This document shows positions 34,075 through 44,791 of a DNA stretch of 64,000 bases, piece after piece (the first letter of the stretch is position 1; the number at the start of each line of letters is the position of its first letter). Under the pieces are notes generated by a model. It ran no database searches. It was given only the letters and a program-made list of their open reading frames with translations, and was not told the DNA's origin. The stretch is from Omphalotus guepiniiformis (lineage: Eukaryota > Basidiomycota > Agaricomycetes > Agaricales > Omphalotaceae). The stretch covers positions 682,001 through 746,000 of the forward strand of contig JAQOOI010000075.1 in the NCBI GenBank assembly GCA_028554645.1, in the 5' to 3' direction. Made by a program: the position numbers and the translations under genes.

Positions 34075-36596
34075 TCATGCTAACTTGCTCAAGTTCGTTG
34101 AGGATCCCTTGCGCCTCATATACATCTCGTAGATTTCCGAATCGTCTTCCCCCATGATAGGATCGCCGTAACTATGAGTGTGAACAACACGAGCTTCTTC
34201 CACTACCATCGATATTTGGAGAGGATTTGGTTCTTGTATGCCATTACCTCGACTTAGGGTCATTTCTGCGGCCTCTCCTCCCATGTTAATGAGATCTTGA
34301 GGAGGCTGTTCGCCATCAAATAGAGCAGCCGTTTCCTCAAGTGTCCGACCTAAGATCATCATGGTCACATAAGGAAAACTTTTCATAATCATTGTTTATC
34401 GTACCTCGCGTTTCAACGATGAAGGTCACAACGAAGACCAGTTCAATAATCAATAAGCCGCAGTAGACGATGTAATACCACCAACCCAGGGCGTCGAGAG
34501 CAATCGGGTTAACTACTTGATTGAATATTGTCGTCGCAAAAACAGTAAAGTTCTGCAGTGTTTCTATTAATGTCATGCCGTGCGGAAGGATGGTTGGAAT
34601 ACGAACCATTACTGCGAACCCCTTGGCTCGGATCTTGTAAGGAAGAATCTCCAGCGTGTACGCAACCAGCATAGGTGTATAGGCAATGTCGTAGAAGAGG
34701 TAGAATAAGAAAATGAGTGGTATGGTGGCTATCCAACGACTTCAGTGTAATGATAGTGGGAGGCATCGTGATTCTCTGACCTTTAGCTGCGGCGGCTTTG
34801 TGAAGGGCATTAAATAGCGCCTCCGTTACAGTCCATAGACCAAACGCTTCAAAATAACTCAGCGCCCGCGAAATGACAACGAGTGTCGACCTTACAGAAT
34901 AGCATTCCTGAATTAGAAACAATGAATAATGCTCTCCGACCGACTAGATCAATTAGCATTGACGATGAGAATCCCACTATGAGATTAAAAATCTGCAAGT
35001 TGCCGTCAGCCAAGCCTTTCATCCACAATTCGCAGACTACCTGCAAGCCTCCGTTGATCGCTGCCTTTTCTTTTGTGCTCGTTATTCCAACACCCTCCAG
35101 TACTAGGTTGATGTAGTAAGACACGAGACCATTCCCGCTACGACACACATTCAGACACTGCGATGGTTTCTACGAAAGCAAGAATCACCTCCATTGCGAA
35201 AAGAGGGCAATAGCAATGATTATCCTCATACGTTTCCTGTTCCCAGGAGTAGCAAAAAGTGAAAGATACGATGTGCTCTGATTTATTTCTTGCTCCGTTC
35301 TGATAGCATGCCTTATTTGTGCCAGTTCAAAGACCACAAGAGGATCGTGTTCGTCGCCACCATTAGCATGGTATTTTGCTAGAATGCGGCTTGCTTTTCC
35401 TTCCTGCATGCGTGGGTAGATGTTCAGCATTAGCAAATGCTTTATATGTACAGGAGACATGTTCTTACGAGACCCCTTGAGACAAGATAACGCGGGCTCT
35501 CTGGGATAAACCTAGTACAAACGAAATCGTCACAAGAAATTCAATACCCAAACCTTGAAGTGCTCACCAGACGAAGCATACCTGAAATAGGGGGGCAGCA
35601 GCCTGAACCAAAGTCGGTATTCGCCATGTCCAAACGCCTCCCACCTGAACGTCGTAAGTTGCGAAACAGACCTAAGGTTGGAGAGGTATGAATGACTGTT
35701 TACCCTTGAGATAACCGGCACATACCCAAGCGGCGATGATGCTTCCGACATACCAAGTAGAATTATACAGAGAAGTGATTTTGCCTCGCTATGGATAAAT
35801 TATCGACCAATGAGAACAAGTGACATGAATCATGAAGGAAGAAGCGTACCTGGGTCGGATAAGAAAGTTCAATCAGTAACAGTGGTGCCGCATTGATGCA
35901 GAACGTGAGTCCGAAGCCGACTGTAATTGACCCTCCATCACCATCGAACTAAGGGAGACATAAGATATCTCTAACTACTTACTGAGGACCCTTGCTGCGA
36001 TAAACATCTTTACCGTCGTCGATGCAAACTGCATGGCGACACCGGCGAGCATGATGATAGAACCCACGAACAGCGCCGCTCTCCGTCCCAGGATATCAGA
36101 CGCGAATGGGGTCAAGGGCAGGCCCTTGAACACGAAAATGAATCTGCTGAGAATATCACTTTGAAAGATAAACGTACAATCAAGCCGCCAATGTTTTGAG
36201 CGGAGTTGATGAGGCCTAGGAACATGTGTGAGGTAGAAACATTGGAGATTGACACGGCATGAGGCCTAAGACCTTCCCGTGTGGATGATTGAAGTAGTCT
36301 TGCCAGTCTGGAAGGATCTGGAGTCCTGCAATGCGCTCAGGCCTCAACAATAGATGATACAAGTATCTCGAATGAATCAAAGTTCACCATTCACAAGAGA
36401 TGAGTCGAGTCCATTAACTGAAGAGGTAAGGAGTGGAAGAAATAAGCAGATATTGAGGAGTAAGATCCCTAAGCAAAACGTTCTTTTTAACAAGTGAACG
36501 AATAGACGAGAAATAAATTCTACCACGGTTGTTCCACCAGTACCCTCGGTGGATGAAGTCGACTATAGTCCACTCTGGGACCGGTCGAGGCGCCAT
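34075..36596 (-). CDS. MFS sugar transporter, lactose-permease-like
   Basis: Major facilitator superfamily, sugar-porter family, in the plasma membrane. Traced across about twelve introns from MAPRPVPEWTIVDFIHRG. Blocks include SSVNGLDSSLVNGLQILP (first span), NHPHGKVLGLINSAQNIGG, LPLTPFASDILGRRAA (the D-x-L-GRR loop), YNSTWYVGSIIAAW, VWTWRIPTLVQAAAPLFQ, FIPESPRYLVSRG (the PESPRYL signature), MLIDLVGRRALF, AYTLEILPYKIRAKG and VETRGRTLEETAALFDG. All fit fungal lactose/galactose-type permeases. One intron at 36209-36268 lacks a normal donor and is flanked by a 10-base direct repeat (see findings). The actual sugar cannot be told. Its stop lies about 130 bases from that of the amylase. Confidence 0.88.
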
Positions 36597-37969
36597 CTTT
36601 AGTTCGCGAGCAAGCTCGTATAGTCAGTCCCCCAGTCTTACGAGAGGAGAATAGTCAAAGCGTAAACCCGCCAGCTCCGTAGAAGACGTAGCAAGCAGGG
36701 GGAGAGAGAAAGGGGCGAGAAGGCAAAACCGAAGAAGTCTTTACAAGTGCTCATATATGAGTTCTGGGAACGGTCCGTGGATAACTGTGGCACAATGATC
36801 ATGGAGGTTATCGGAGGGTCAAATGTGGGGTAAAGAGCCCCGCAGACGAGATCCTGGATGTGCGATCGGTGAATTGCATGCACAGGTACATCACGGTACC
36901 GCTGTCTACCGTCAAACCGCGAGAATCGCAAAAAGCTCCTGTGGTCTTGAGACTAACGAGTCAAGGTGCAGACGGCTAAAAGCCGGATGATATTGGAATT
37001 GGACATTGTGCGTATATCGTTGAAAGTGGCAACAAACTACTAGATGCTGCCTGTATTCTGTGTCTGGCACGAAATGCAGAAAGTCTCGAAGAAGGTCGGC
37101 GAGCAACCTCGAGACTGCCATCGTACCTAAATGATTGTGAGTTTGAATGAGCGGGCGGGGAATCATCGCGTTTCCGCACGGAAAATTCAAGGAAATATCA
37201 GAAATACCCGACCAAAAGTTTAAAGTGATAGGCAAGGAATACCTTGAAGTCATGGGAAGGGTAGTATATGTAGACGCTATAGAAACAACCGACTTCGGAG
37301 CGTTATGCTCCTTCCGTAAAAGTAGCGCCTATTATGCTCGTGAAATCATTATAAACAGCTGAAGAATCAGAGGATGGCGTTCAAATTTTTGAATAATTGC
37401 AGTGGTCAAAACCTCAAGCTTCAAGTTGCCGATACAGAGATTCTTTTGAAGAACACAGATACACAATTTGAAGGAAACTTAGCAGAGCATATCACCGGAT
37501 AAAATTACGCTCACAATTAATTACTGCCTTTGCCGAATGATAACAGATGATAACCACGTATGATATCCACCAAAATGAAAGAATGCCATTCAAGAGTACT
37601 GTCATAACATCCAGGTAGGGAACATATAGAACATGTCGCCCAAGTGGCCTACACTGTTGATGTAATCTTCTACTCTATTATTCATGGGTAGTCAGTATAG
37701 TGAAGTGAAATCAAAACTTGGTATAGAAGACAGAACGGGAAACATAGGCAAAGTGACTCGCAATAAAGAGGAAAAAGTTCTTGTGTCAAGATAGGAAGTA
37801 GGCCTAGTTGTGATTAAAAGTAGAAAAAAGGTACTTGTTTTGGACGAGACACCATACCAACCGCAAGAAAGGAATGACAAAGACTCCAATGAGCGCACGA
37901 AAATGAAAAATAGTTCGTTGTTAGGAGAGCCAATGTCTGAGCAGTCCCTGCAGTCCCTACTCTAAAGGC
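36597..37969. other. Long intergenic region, transporter promoter
   Basis: About 1.4 kb upstream of the sugar transporter and downstream of the next minus-strand gene. Open frames near 36640-37250 lack any recognisable motif and look like chance frames. I see no gene, tRNA or transposon end. A long promoter would be unsurprising for a regulated sugar transporter. Confidence 0.45.
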
Positions 37970-38993
37970 TTAGGCAAGCAAGGCAATGACAGCAGCACCA
38001 ATGACACCAGCAGCACCGATCTGGGCCACGTTAGCGGGAGCAGCATTGGAAGATGTGGTGCTGGCGGCAGCACTGCCACTGTTACTTCCACTGGCGCTGG
38101 TACTGTGAGAGCTGATGATATATCGAAATTAGAATAGAGTGCAAAACAATAAATGTACACATACGAAGATGCAGGAGCGGTACTTGACGCATGAGAAGTG
38201 GAAGCGCCGGTGACGGATGCGCTAGTAGAGGCAGCCGAGGTAGAAGAGCCGGAAGAGCCGGAAGAGCCAGCTGAAGTAGAAGCTGCGGAAGTTGAGCTAC
38301 CAGAGGAAGACTGTCCAACACAGCTGCTGTCAGCTACAAAGAAAGTTAGACATATTCGTATCATATAATAGCATCAGCATCTTCACTTACAGCTGCTCTG
38401 GATAGGAACAGCAGCACTCTGGCCAAGGGCACCAGTGCTATCACGAACTTGGAAGCCGACGGATTGACCGGCAAAAGTCAACACCTTGAACATAGAAAAG
38501 CTATTCAACGATAATTGACCGGCGGCAATGTTCACAGTCCACGTGAAAGAGTTGCCATTTTGCTGGCCGAGATCATCGAGCGTTGTTCCAGGCTGGCCAT
38601 CAGGGAAAACACTGCATGCATGTCACTATTAGTGTTCAAACTGATAAAAAATTTCAACACGTACGTCTAAATAGATGAGACAGCAAAAAGTAAGATGAAT
38701 TTGAAACTCTGGAAAGAAGGTTAAAGCGTACCAGGAAATATGGAGCTAGAGACGCATAGGTAAAAATGAGGGAAGAAAAAAGTTGTACGAGAAACGCACC
38801 TTGACCATTCGTCCACGAGAGCAGCACAGGCTCGCACTGAACCAAGCTGGCACTATAAAGCGAAATAAGGTGAGCTGCGGACGTCCTTAGGCGTGAAAAT
38901 GATTTTGTCATACGGAGTATTGATTTGTAGCGCCTGACCAAGGGCACCAGCGATGTAAAGCGAAGCTACGGCGAGAGAGAATGCGGCTTTCAT
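37970..38993 (-). CDS. Secreted Ser/Thr-rich GPI-type cell-surface protein
   Basis: Starts with a signal peptide (MKAAFSLAVASLYIAGALGQ), followed by a small beta-rich domain: ALQINTP, SLVQCEPVLLSWTNGQ, then VFPDGQPGTTLDDLGQQNGN, SFTWTVNIAAGQ and VGFQVRDSTGALGQSAAVPI. A long Ser/Ala/Thr/Gly-rich stalk follows (38040-38340), and the chain ends in a hydrophobic tail (NVAQIGAAGVIGAAVIALLA) that looks like a GPI-anchor signal. This is the layout of a family with many copies in mushroom genomes (GPI-anchored Ser-Thr-rich type), whose role in the wall or membrane is unknown. About 240 residues, several introns. The stop is at 37970. Exon borders near 38640-38880 are uncertain. Confidence 0.8.
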
Positions 38994-39375
38994 TGTCGTT
39001 GGCGGGCTGGTAAAAACTTAGGTCGTCGTGGAGGGCGTTGAGGAGGGAAGAAAGTCAAACTAATTTGATTCCCATGAGGTCCCTGCTTTTTATTGATGCC
39101 ACGCCACCCGAGGTTTGTTTGGCGCCCAAACAAAAACTGTCATATTTGTTCCCTGATCGGTCCAGAACAGTGACCACGCCAAGCTTCTACTCGTTGTCTC
39201 CAACGTTGTACACCATTAAAAACTATCTCTGCTCACTGTGCGATACGTCTAAACCACAATCATCCGGCTAGCTTGTCAAGAATTAGGAAATAATCAGTCA
39301 ATATCTTGCGCAGCAGCCATCCGCTTTATTTTTGGGTGCTATAAAAATATGGGACACGTCATATATAAAGTCTCA
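38994..39375. promoter_or_regulatory. Promoter region of the GPI-type protein
   Basis: About 380 bases between the GPI-type protein start and the stop of the phosphodiesterase gene. An AATAAAAAG sequence on the minus strand at 39086-39094, about 95 bases upstream of the start codon, could be a TATA-like box. Nothing else is recognised. Confidence 0.4.
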
Positions 39376-40326
39376 TCACCGTAAAACATGGAATTCCGCC
39401 AAGAGTCCAAAGTGGTCGCTAATCCACTCTTTTCCGTTTTCTGTTCGTGCACCCCTTCCAAACACCATTGGCTTGCTCACAGTGAAACCTCTGTCTGGCG
39501 TATATACCACTTTGTCTAACCTTCCTGGCGGAAATCTCTGTGTTTCGTGCTCTGACTGATAGCCCCAGGTGAAGGTCTCTTCTTCCTTTTCGTTTCTTTT
39601 CGGCCTACCAGGATCCCGCAGTCCTTCTCTGTCAATCATGCTCTCGTGATCAATGTCAATCGCGTTCAAGTCCCCACCTAGCACCCCACCATTTACTTCC
39701 TTGTCTTCTAGCAGTTTTCCGCACAACTCCAGTTGCAGAAGTCTGAACACCATCCCTGGATCCGACAGCGACTCGAGATGTGTGTTCATGACCCGAACCG
39801 TCATCTCTCCTGATGAATCAAGAGCTCTGACTTTTACGTCCGTGATGACTGCAGTCCTTTGCATCTCGGACGGTCCATATGCGAGAATGCCCGCGTGAAC
39901 CACGGTTAACGACTTCTCGATCAGTGTTACGTTGCCATATAAATTAGGGGCAGGCCATTTGCCAGTGTTAACGGGAGTGACATGGAAATGTTTTCGAACC
40001 CACTCACTCCTCAAAATGAGGGGCAGCGCTTTGGCATGAACTTCCTGCAGCAAGACAACACATGGCTCTAAGGGATACTCCAATACTGAATCTTCTAGGT
40101 ATAGGAGTGCAGCCCTTATCCGCCCGGGCACATCGCTCCCTGAGAAGTCGATGTTCCATGTTGCGATCGAGAATGACCAGGGCAACGTGTGCTCTCTTTC
40201 ATCTCGCTCGGAGACGTGCTTCCAGCAGTCTCTACTCCTGCTGAAGCGGTACACTTTAACGTCCTGAAGACGACTGGACTTTCGCGCGGCAGAGAGTGAG
40301 GGAGGGAGATAATGCGCCAAGTCCAT
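39376..40326 (-). CDS. Endonuclease/exonuclease/phosphatase domain protein, TDP2-like
   Basis: A single exon of 316 residues. It carries all the landmarks of the EEP fold: SIATWNIDF (Asn), VLLQEVH (metal-binding Glu), VMNTHLES (His), GVLGGDLNAID (Asp/Asn pair), and WISDHFGLLAEF (Asp-His). The motif spacing and TWNID start match TDP2, which removes 5'-tyrosyl topoisomerase II adducts from DNA, and related fungal EEP enzymes. The substrate here is inferred, not shown. It has no signal peptide and no extra domain such as UBA. Being intronless in a window where nearly all genes carry many introns is unusual. Start MDLAHYLPPSL is the only good ATG. Confidence 0.85.
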   Translation of the reverse strand: MDLAHYLPPSLSAARKSSRLQDVKVYRFSRSRDCWKHVSERDEREHTLPWSFSIATWNIDFSGSDVPGRIRAALLYLEDSVLEYPLEPCVVLLQEVHAKALPLILRSEWVRKHFHVTPVNTGKWPAPNLYGNVTLIEKSLTVVHAGILAYGPSEMQRTAVITDVKVRALDSSGEMTVRVMNTHLESLSDPGMVFRLLQLELCGKLLEDKEVNGGVLGGDLNAIDIDHESMIDREGLRDPGRPKRNEKEEETFTWGYQSEHETQRFPPGRLDKVVYTPDRGFTVSKPMVFGRGARTENGKEWISDHFGLLAEFHVLR

Positions 40327-40873
40327 CGTTTCGCGCTTGTATGTATGGCAAAACGAATGAAGAAATATGATGTGATAGGAGCGACAACGATGTGGTTTCC
40401 AATTCGATAGCGATGCGGTCAGTGGATAAGCAATGTCAAAATAACCAGAGGTACGTAGGTGAAGGAAAGCAGCCTTTTATCATGCATGGGAGTTTGTGGG
40501 CGATCTTGACATGAGTTTGCAATTTGCACGGCTCATATACTTAGGTGCACCGAGATATGGCCCAGCTCTCAGTCAGCCGTTCAACGCACCTCAATCACGA
40601 GTACCCGGATTTCGCGGTGTTCCCATACACGAGGCATTTTGTCACCAATTTCATATAGAAAAAGCCACCTCGATCCGGAGGGCAGACAAAGGAGGATCTT
40701 GTGCTAGGTAGCTAGATCTGAGTCAGGTAAATTTTCAAAATGAAGCGCCCACAGTTGACGCCACTCGTTCATGGAAAGGATAGCGGACAGACAGACAGCC
40801 CAAGCTCGCAGTCTCCCTAGTGTACAAATACCCCTCGACTTCAAAAGTACTGCTAGAACCTCCGTGCGTATAT
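40327..40873. other. Intergenic, phosphodiesterase promoter
   Basis: About 550 bases between the TDP2-like start and the end of the disulfide isomerase gene. I see no gene. Confidence 0.4.
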
Positions 40874-42881
40874 CTACAATTCAGCGGTCGCCTTCCGAAC
40901 AGTGGACTCCTCAGCAGGCTTCTCGCCAAACGCACGCAAAATATTGGACTTGATCTTGATCTCGTCCAATTTTGTCGGTGCGAGGCTGCGCTTGCTGAGT
41001 ATGCTCTCCAGTCTGCATAAAGCATTGATATCCCAAACAATCGGTGCACCAAAGGGAAAAAAGCAGCAAGTTAAGACAAAGCAACCACAGGTATCGAGAT
41101 AATCAATCGATGAAGACCAAACCGAGGCAAAAAGAAATTTCAGTGTATGGAAAAATCGATTGGAGCGTTGATTGAATTGCAAAAAAGTAAGAGTTATTAG
41201 AATAGGTTCATCAGTATCCAGATAAGAAGTGCACGTACCGCTTGGCTTCCTTTTCAATGTAGTTTTCGGTGCCATTGACCATCTTCTCCATTACCCGGAT
41301 GTAAAGCTTGGAAGCATCGCCGACAGTGGCAGAAAGTTGGACAGCCTCCTTGTAGATAGAGTCTCTCAGGTCAGCAGACGCAACGAAGAATTTGCTGGCA
41401 AGAGCGTCAAAGTCTGGAAGTCGGCCCGCCTGAAGAGGTAGTGTGTTAAAAACGAGGGTATGATTTATGAAAAGCACAAAGCACCGGGACCACAAGGCCC
41501 GACAACAAAGGAGCGTCAAAAGAAAACTTGACGAGCGCTCGATCACAATAGTTGTAACTGACGCCGCGGAGACATCTGGGATCTGCAGGGTTGCATAAGA
41601 CTCTGGCTTACCGTATCAGTCAGACCTCCGCCAACAGCACGAGAAGTACCACATCGCTCGTTAAGGAAGCTCACGAAGTCAGCCTCAGAGCGGCCGCCCT
41701 CATAACTCTCGCCTTCTTTGTTGTCCTTGGAGAAGAATTTGATAGTGGGGAAACTGGAGACTCCGAATTTCCGGGACAGGTCTGCGTTCTTCTTATCATC
41801 ACCGTCTACATTGGCGACAATGCACTGTACGCAAAGCTGAGTTCGGCAACCCCTTTAGAAGAGCGATACAGCACTTACGTTGCTTTCAGGCTTGAAATCA
41901 ATGGCAACTAGGGGCTCGTAAGCACTGAGTGAAGCTACAGGCAGAATTGACGGAACCTTTTTCATATGCGGGTTTCATAGCTTTACAGTGACCACACCAA
42001 GGGGCCTAAAGAGGTCCAGCAAATAGTAAGAAGCCGATACATGCTGATTATAACCGCAAATTCTCACAGTGAACGCAACTAGAACATCCTTTGCTGGATC
42101 CTGGACGTAGATTGAGCGTTTACACGGTAAACGGGAGTAGGTGACGATCCATCACGACTTTATCAAAAGTGCTGTAGTCAAGAACAAGGTATTCCGGCGG
42201 AGGCGGAGGTTTGATGTTTGACTTCACATTCGATTTCTGCGTGACACTGAGATAGGTTTGAGCATGGCATAATCGCGACGGGTGATAAACTAACGTTTGT
42301 GCCAAACTATCAAGATCACGACCGGACTCGAAAGGTTCCATGGTCCCATCGCCAGAAAACCATTTCAAAGCTGCTCCCGGTTCAGTTCCGCATCAATGTC
42401 TCCTTACAAATGTAGGCTCACTAGGATAGCCTGTAACGCCAAATTTCTTTGCTAAATCCTTGCCTACACCGTCGGCATCTACTTTGGCAATATAGACTTT
42501 ATCCTTGGCATGTGCATAGGCATCTGCTAGTTGTTCATAGGTAGGTGCCAGGTTCTAAGGTGTACGTTAGTGCCAGAACATACCAAGACAAAACACGCCT
42601 TACTTTGCAGTGACCGCTACGCGAGAATTATCGCATTCAAAAGACGTGCACATTATTTCAATTTTCGGAGTATGCTTACCACCAAGGCGCAAAACTAGCC
42701 GAAAAGTACCAGTTATTAGCATGAGGAGATGCCTTGGGAATTGAGGAACTTATAATTCAACCAGACCAGGCTTGCCTTGTCCAACGACATCATCCCAGAT
42801 ATCAGGATTGAGCTCAATAACATTAGAGGCACTGACACCAGCCACAAAGACTGCAACAAAGAATGAAAATGTGAGTCTCAT
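40874..42881 (-). CDS. Protein disulfide isomerase with two thioredoxin domains and ERp29-type C-terminus
   Basis: An ER enzyme making and rearranging disulfides. Signal peptide MRLTFSFFVAVFVAGVSA, then domain 1 (VIELNPDIWDDVVGQGKPGL, VE-F-FAPWCGHCKNLAP with CGHC, VYIAKVDADG, VTGYPTLKWFSGDG), domain 2 (YLVLDYSTFDKV, FTAPWCGHCKAMKPAYE with a second CGHC, NCIVANVDGDDKKN, FPTIKFFSKD), and a helical ERp29-like D domain (LPDFDALASKFFVASADLRD to RKATAEL). This is the layout of fungal TigA/ERp38. The C-terminus is TAEL, not HDEL or KDEL. The intron before FAPWC has an ATAAGT donor (42695-42753), the only in-frame reading I could find. The start is placed at the signal peptide; the in-frame ATG at 42995 would put it internally. 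Confidence 0.88.
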
Positions 42882-43294
42882 GGAAGCAAGGAAGGGAAAG
42901 TTGATGCTGGATCTCCACGTCAGTGAAACGGTTATGCGCTGACATAACCCAAATGTTTCTCTCACTAACCGCTTCGGCTTACTGTAAGTATCCATTGACC
43001 ATAGGTTTTCGTTGTCCAGCAGCGTCAGAAATTGTGCTTCAAGATTCCAGCGACTCCTCCTGTATCTAAAGTATCTTCAAGTTCTAAGGCAACACATTCT
43101 GTATTCTGTATCATGACAGTACAAATTTAAAATTTTGACGCGGTTAGTTCCACCACGTGGAAACGCTAAATCTTTTGGATGAGCAATCCAAAGTACACTG
43201 AGTCAGCTCTTCTTCCAGGTTCTTCCATTTATTCAGCAAAACTTTTATAAAGGGTCCTAAGCATTGATTGTACTCTCAACTACTGTCTATCCTC
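42882..43294. promoter_or_regulatory. Divergent promoter, PDI and WD40 genes
   Basis: 413 bases between two divergent start codons. It contains a perfect CACGTG core within the inverted repeat TTCCAC-N3-GTGGAA (43148-43162). That could bind a bHLH or bZIP factor. Role inferred only. Confidence 0.5.
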
Positions 43295-44791
43295 ATGGAT
43301 CATCACGACCCCGATAACGAAGTGAACGTCGAGGAGGAAGAGCAATTTATCACTGAAGAAGACGTATATGCAGAGGTACCTGACGATGGTGACCACCCGA
43401 TGGACGAGGACGAAGAAAATGAGGCCGGGGATACCGTTGGGGAGCTACAGGCAGGATCTTCGAGATCGGGGGAGGATAATTCCGTACAGGCCTTTCCCGA
43501 ACACCACTCATCTGTATTCGCGGTCGCCGCTCATCCTACGGAACCTCTCGCGGTATCTGGAGGGGAAGATGATCTAGGATATATCTGGGATATTACTGAT
43601 GGGGAAATAATGGTGAAACTCACGGGGCACAGCGATAGCGTATCCTGTGTAGCTTGGAGTTCAGATGGTGAAATGGTATCTACTGGCGGTATGGATGGAA
43701 AGATCAGACTCTGGAGAAGGGTCGGGAAGGAAAACTATAGAACATGGGAATTTCTTACAGAACTTCAAGGGCCAGATGAAGTCATGGTATGTTGCGCTGT
43801 GATTGAATCTCACAAGTTTGATTTACTAGTTTTATCTAGTTTTTGAGGTGGCATCCAAAGGGCAACGTTCTGTTGGCTGGTTCGAATGATTCTACACTTT
43901 GGTTATGGCAATGTGAGTGATTATGATCATGAGCAATCATGTTTTCACGTATTCACTACATCATTAGTACCGTCTGGAAACACTATGCAAGTGTTTGCCG
44001 GGCACACAGGACCTGTCCATTGTGGTGCTTTCACACCTGATGGTATGTTTCCACCCCCCAAACGATCTCTGAGGCTTGAGCGTCCGCTCTTACTGCCCTT
44101 TTTTGTTTTCAGGCAAGCGGATAGTATCTGCTTGTGGTGATGGCAGCTTCATACTCTGGGATCCTCGTTCGCCTACCCCGGTCTTCAAGCTCACCCCTGA
44201 AGATGCCCGTTTTAACCTTGATGGGATTACATCGGTTGGGGTGAATTCTTCCTCTACTTTGGCTGTCGTTGGAGGCGCGGCTGGAGGCGTACGGGTGGTC
44301 AGTCTCACCAAGGGTGACGTCGTCGCAGCTCTTGGTGGCCACACGGAAGGAGAGAGTATCGAGGCTATCGAATTCTTGGACCTCACGGGTACTGGGTCAG
44401 GACCAGGCGTAGCCGCTACAGGTGCCACTGATGGCAAGATCTGTCTGTGGGATCTTTCTACTATGCGTCTGCGTGCCACGTTAGAACATGAGGTAGACGT
44501 CGAGTTCATCTATTGATATTACTAGGGCGTTGATTGATTTTGTTTTAGGATGCTGTGACAACACTTCTGGCTGTCCCGCAACCGAAGACCTATCTTTTGG
44601 TTTCCGGCTCAGCCGACAAAACACTACGGACATGGGATTCCCGCACTGGCACGTTAGTTCGAGAACATAAAGGTCATCAAGGTCCGATCTTAAGTGCATC
44701 ACTGGGACTCGGGGGAACAGTGGTAGTCAGTGCAGGAGACGATGGAGTCTGTCTTGTGTTTACCACTGAAGCCACGGAAGACGACGAATAG
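43295..44791 (+). CDS. SQT1: WD40 protein Sqt1/AAMP, ribosome-assembly chaperone
   Basis: An acidic N-terminus (MDHHDPDNEVNVEEEEQFIT) is followed by about seven WD40 repeats: SVFAVAAHPTEPLAVSGGED, LTGHSDSVSCVAWSSDGEMV, FAGHTGPVHCGAFTPDGKRI, then GGVRVVSLTKG, IEAIEFLDL, TTLLAVPQPKTYLLVSGSAD and LGLGGTVVVSAGDDGVCLVF. Length, acidic start and repeat order match AAMP and yeast Sqt1, which escorts the large-subunit protein uL16/Rpl10. Introns (four traced) are canonical. The ATG at 43295 is preferred because the acidic segment follows; the one at 43268 would add nine residues. Confidence 0.9.

Noticed and set aside
36638..37253. Minus-strand open frames upstream of the sugar transporter as a gene
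   Set aside because: No conserved motif, no signal peptide or intron logic. They look like chance frames in a long promoter.
41926..42180. Two further PDI introns that seemed to lack canonical donors (near FDKVV-DPAKDV and AYEK-VAIDF)
   Set aside because: Canonical in-frame GT..AG solutions exist for both (GTGATG…CCAG, and a 42-base GTTCCG…CGAG), each costing or adding only about two residues.
43150..43175. Metazoan-type ER stress element (CCAAT-N9-CCACG) at the CACGTG site
   Set aside because: Neither strand has CCAAT at the required distance.
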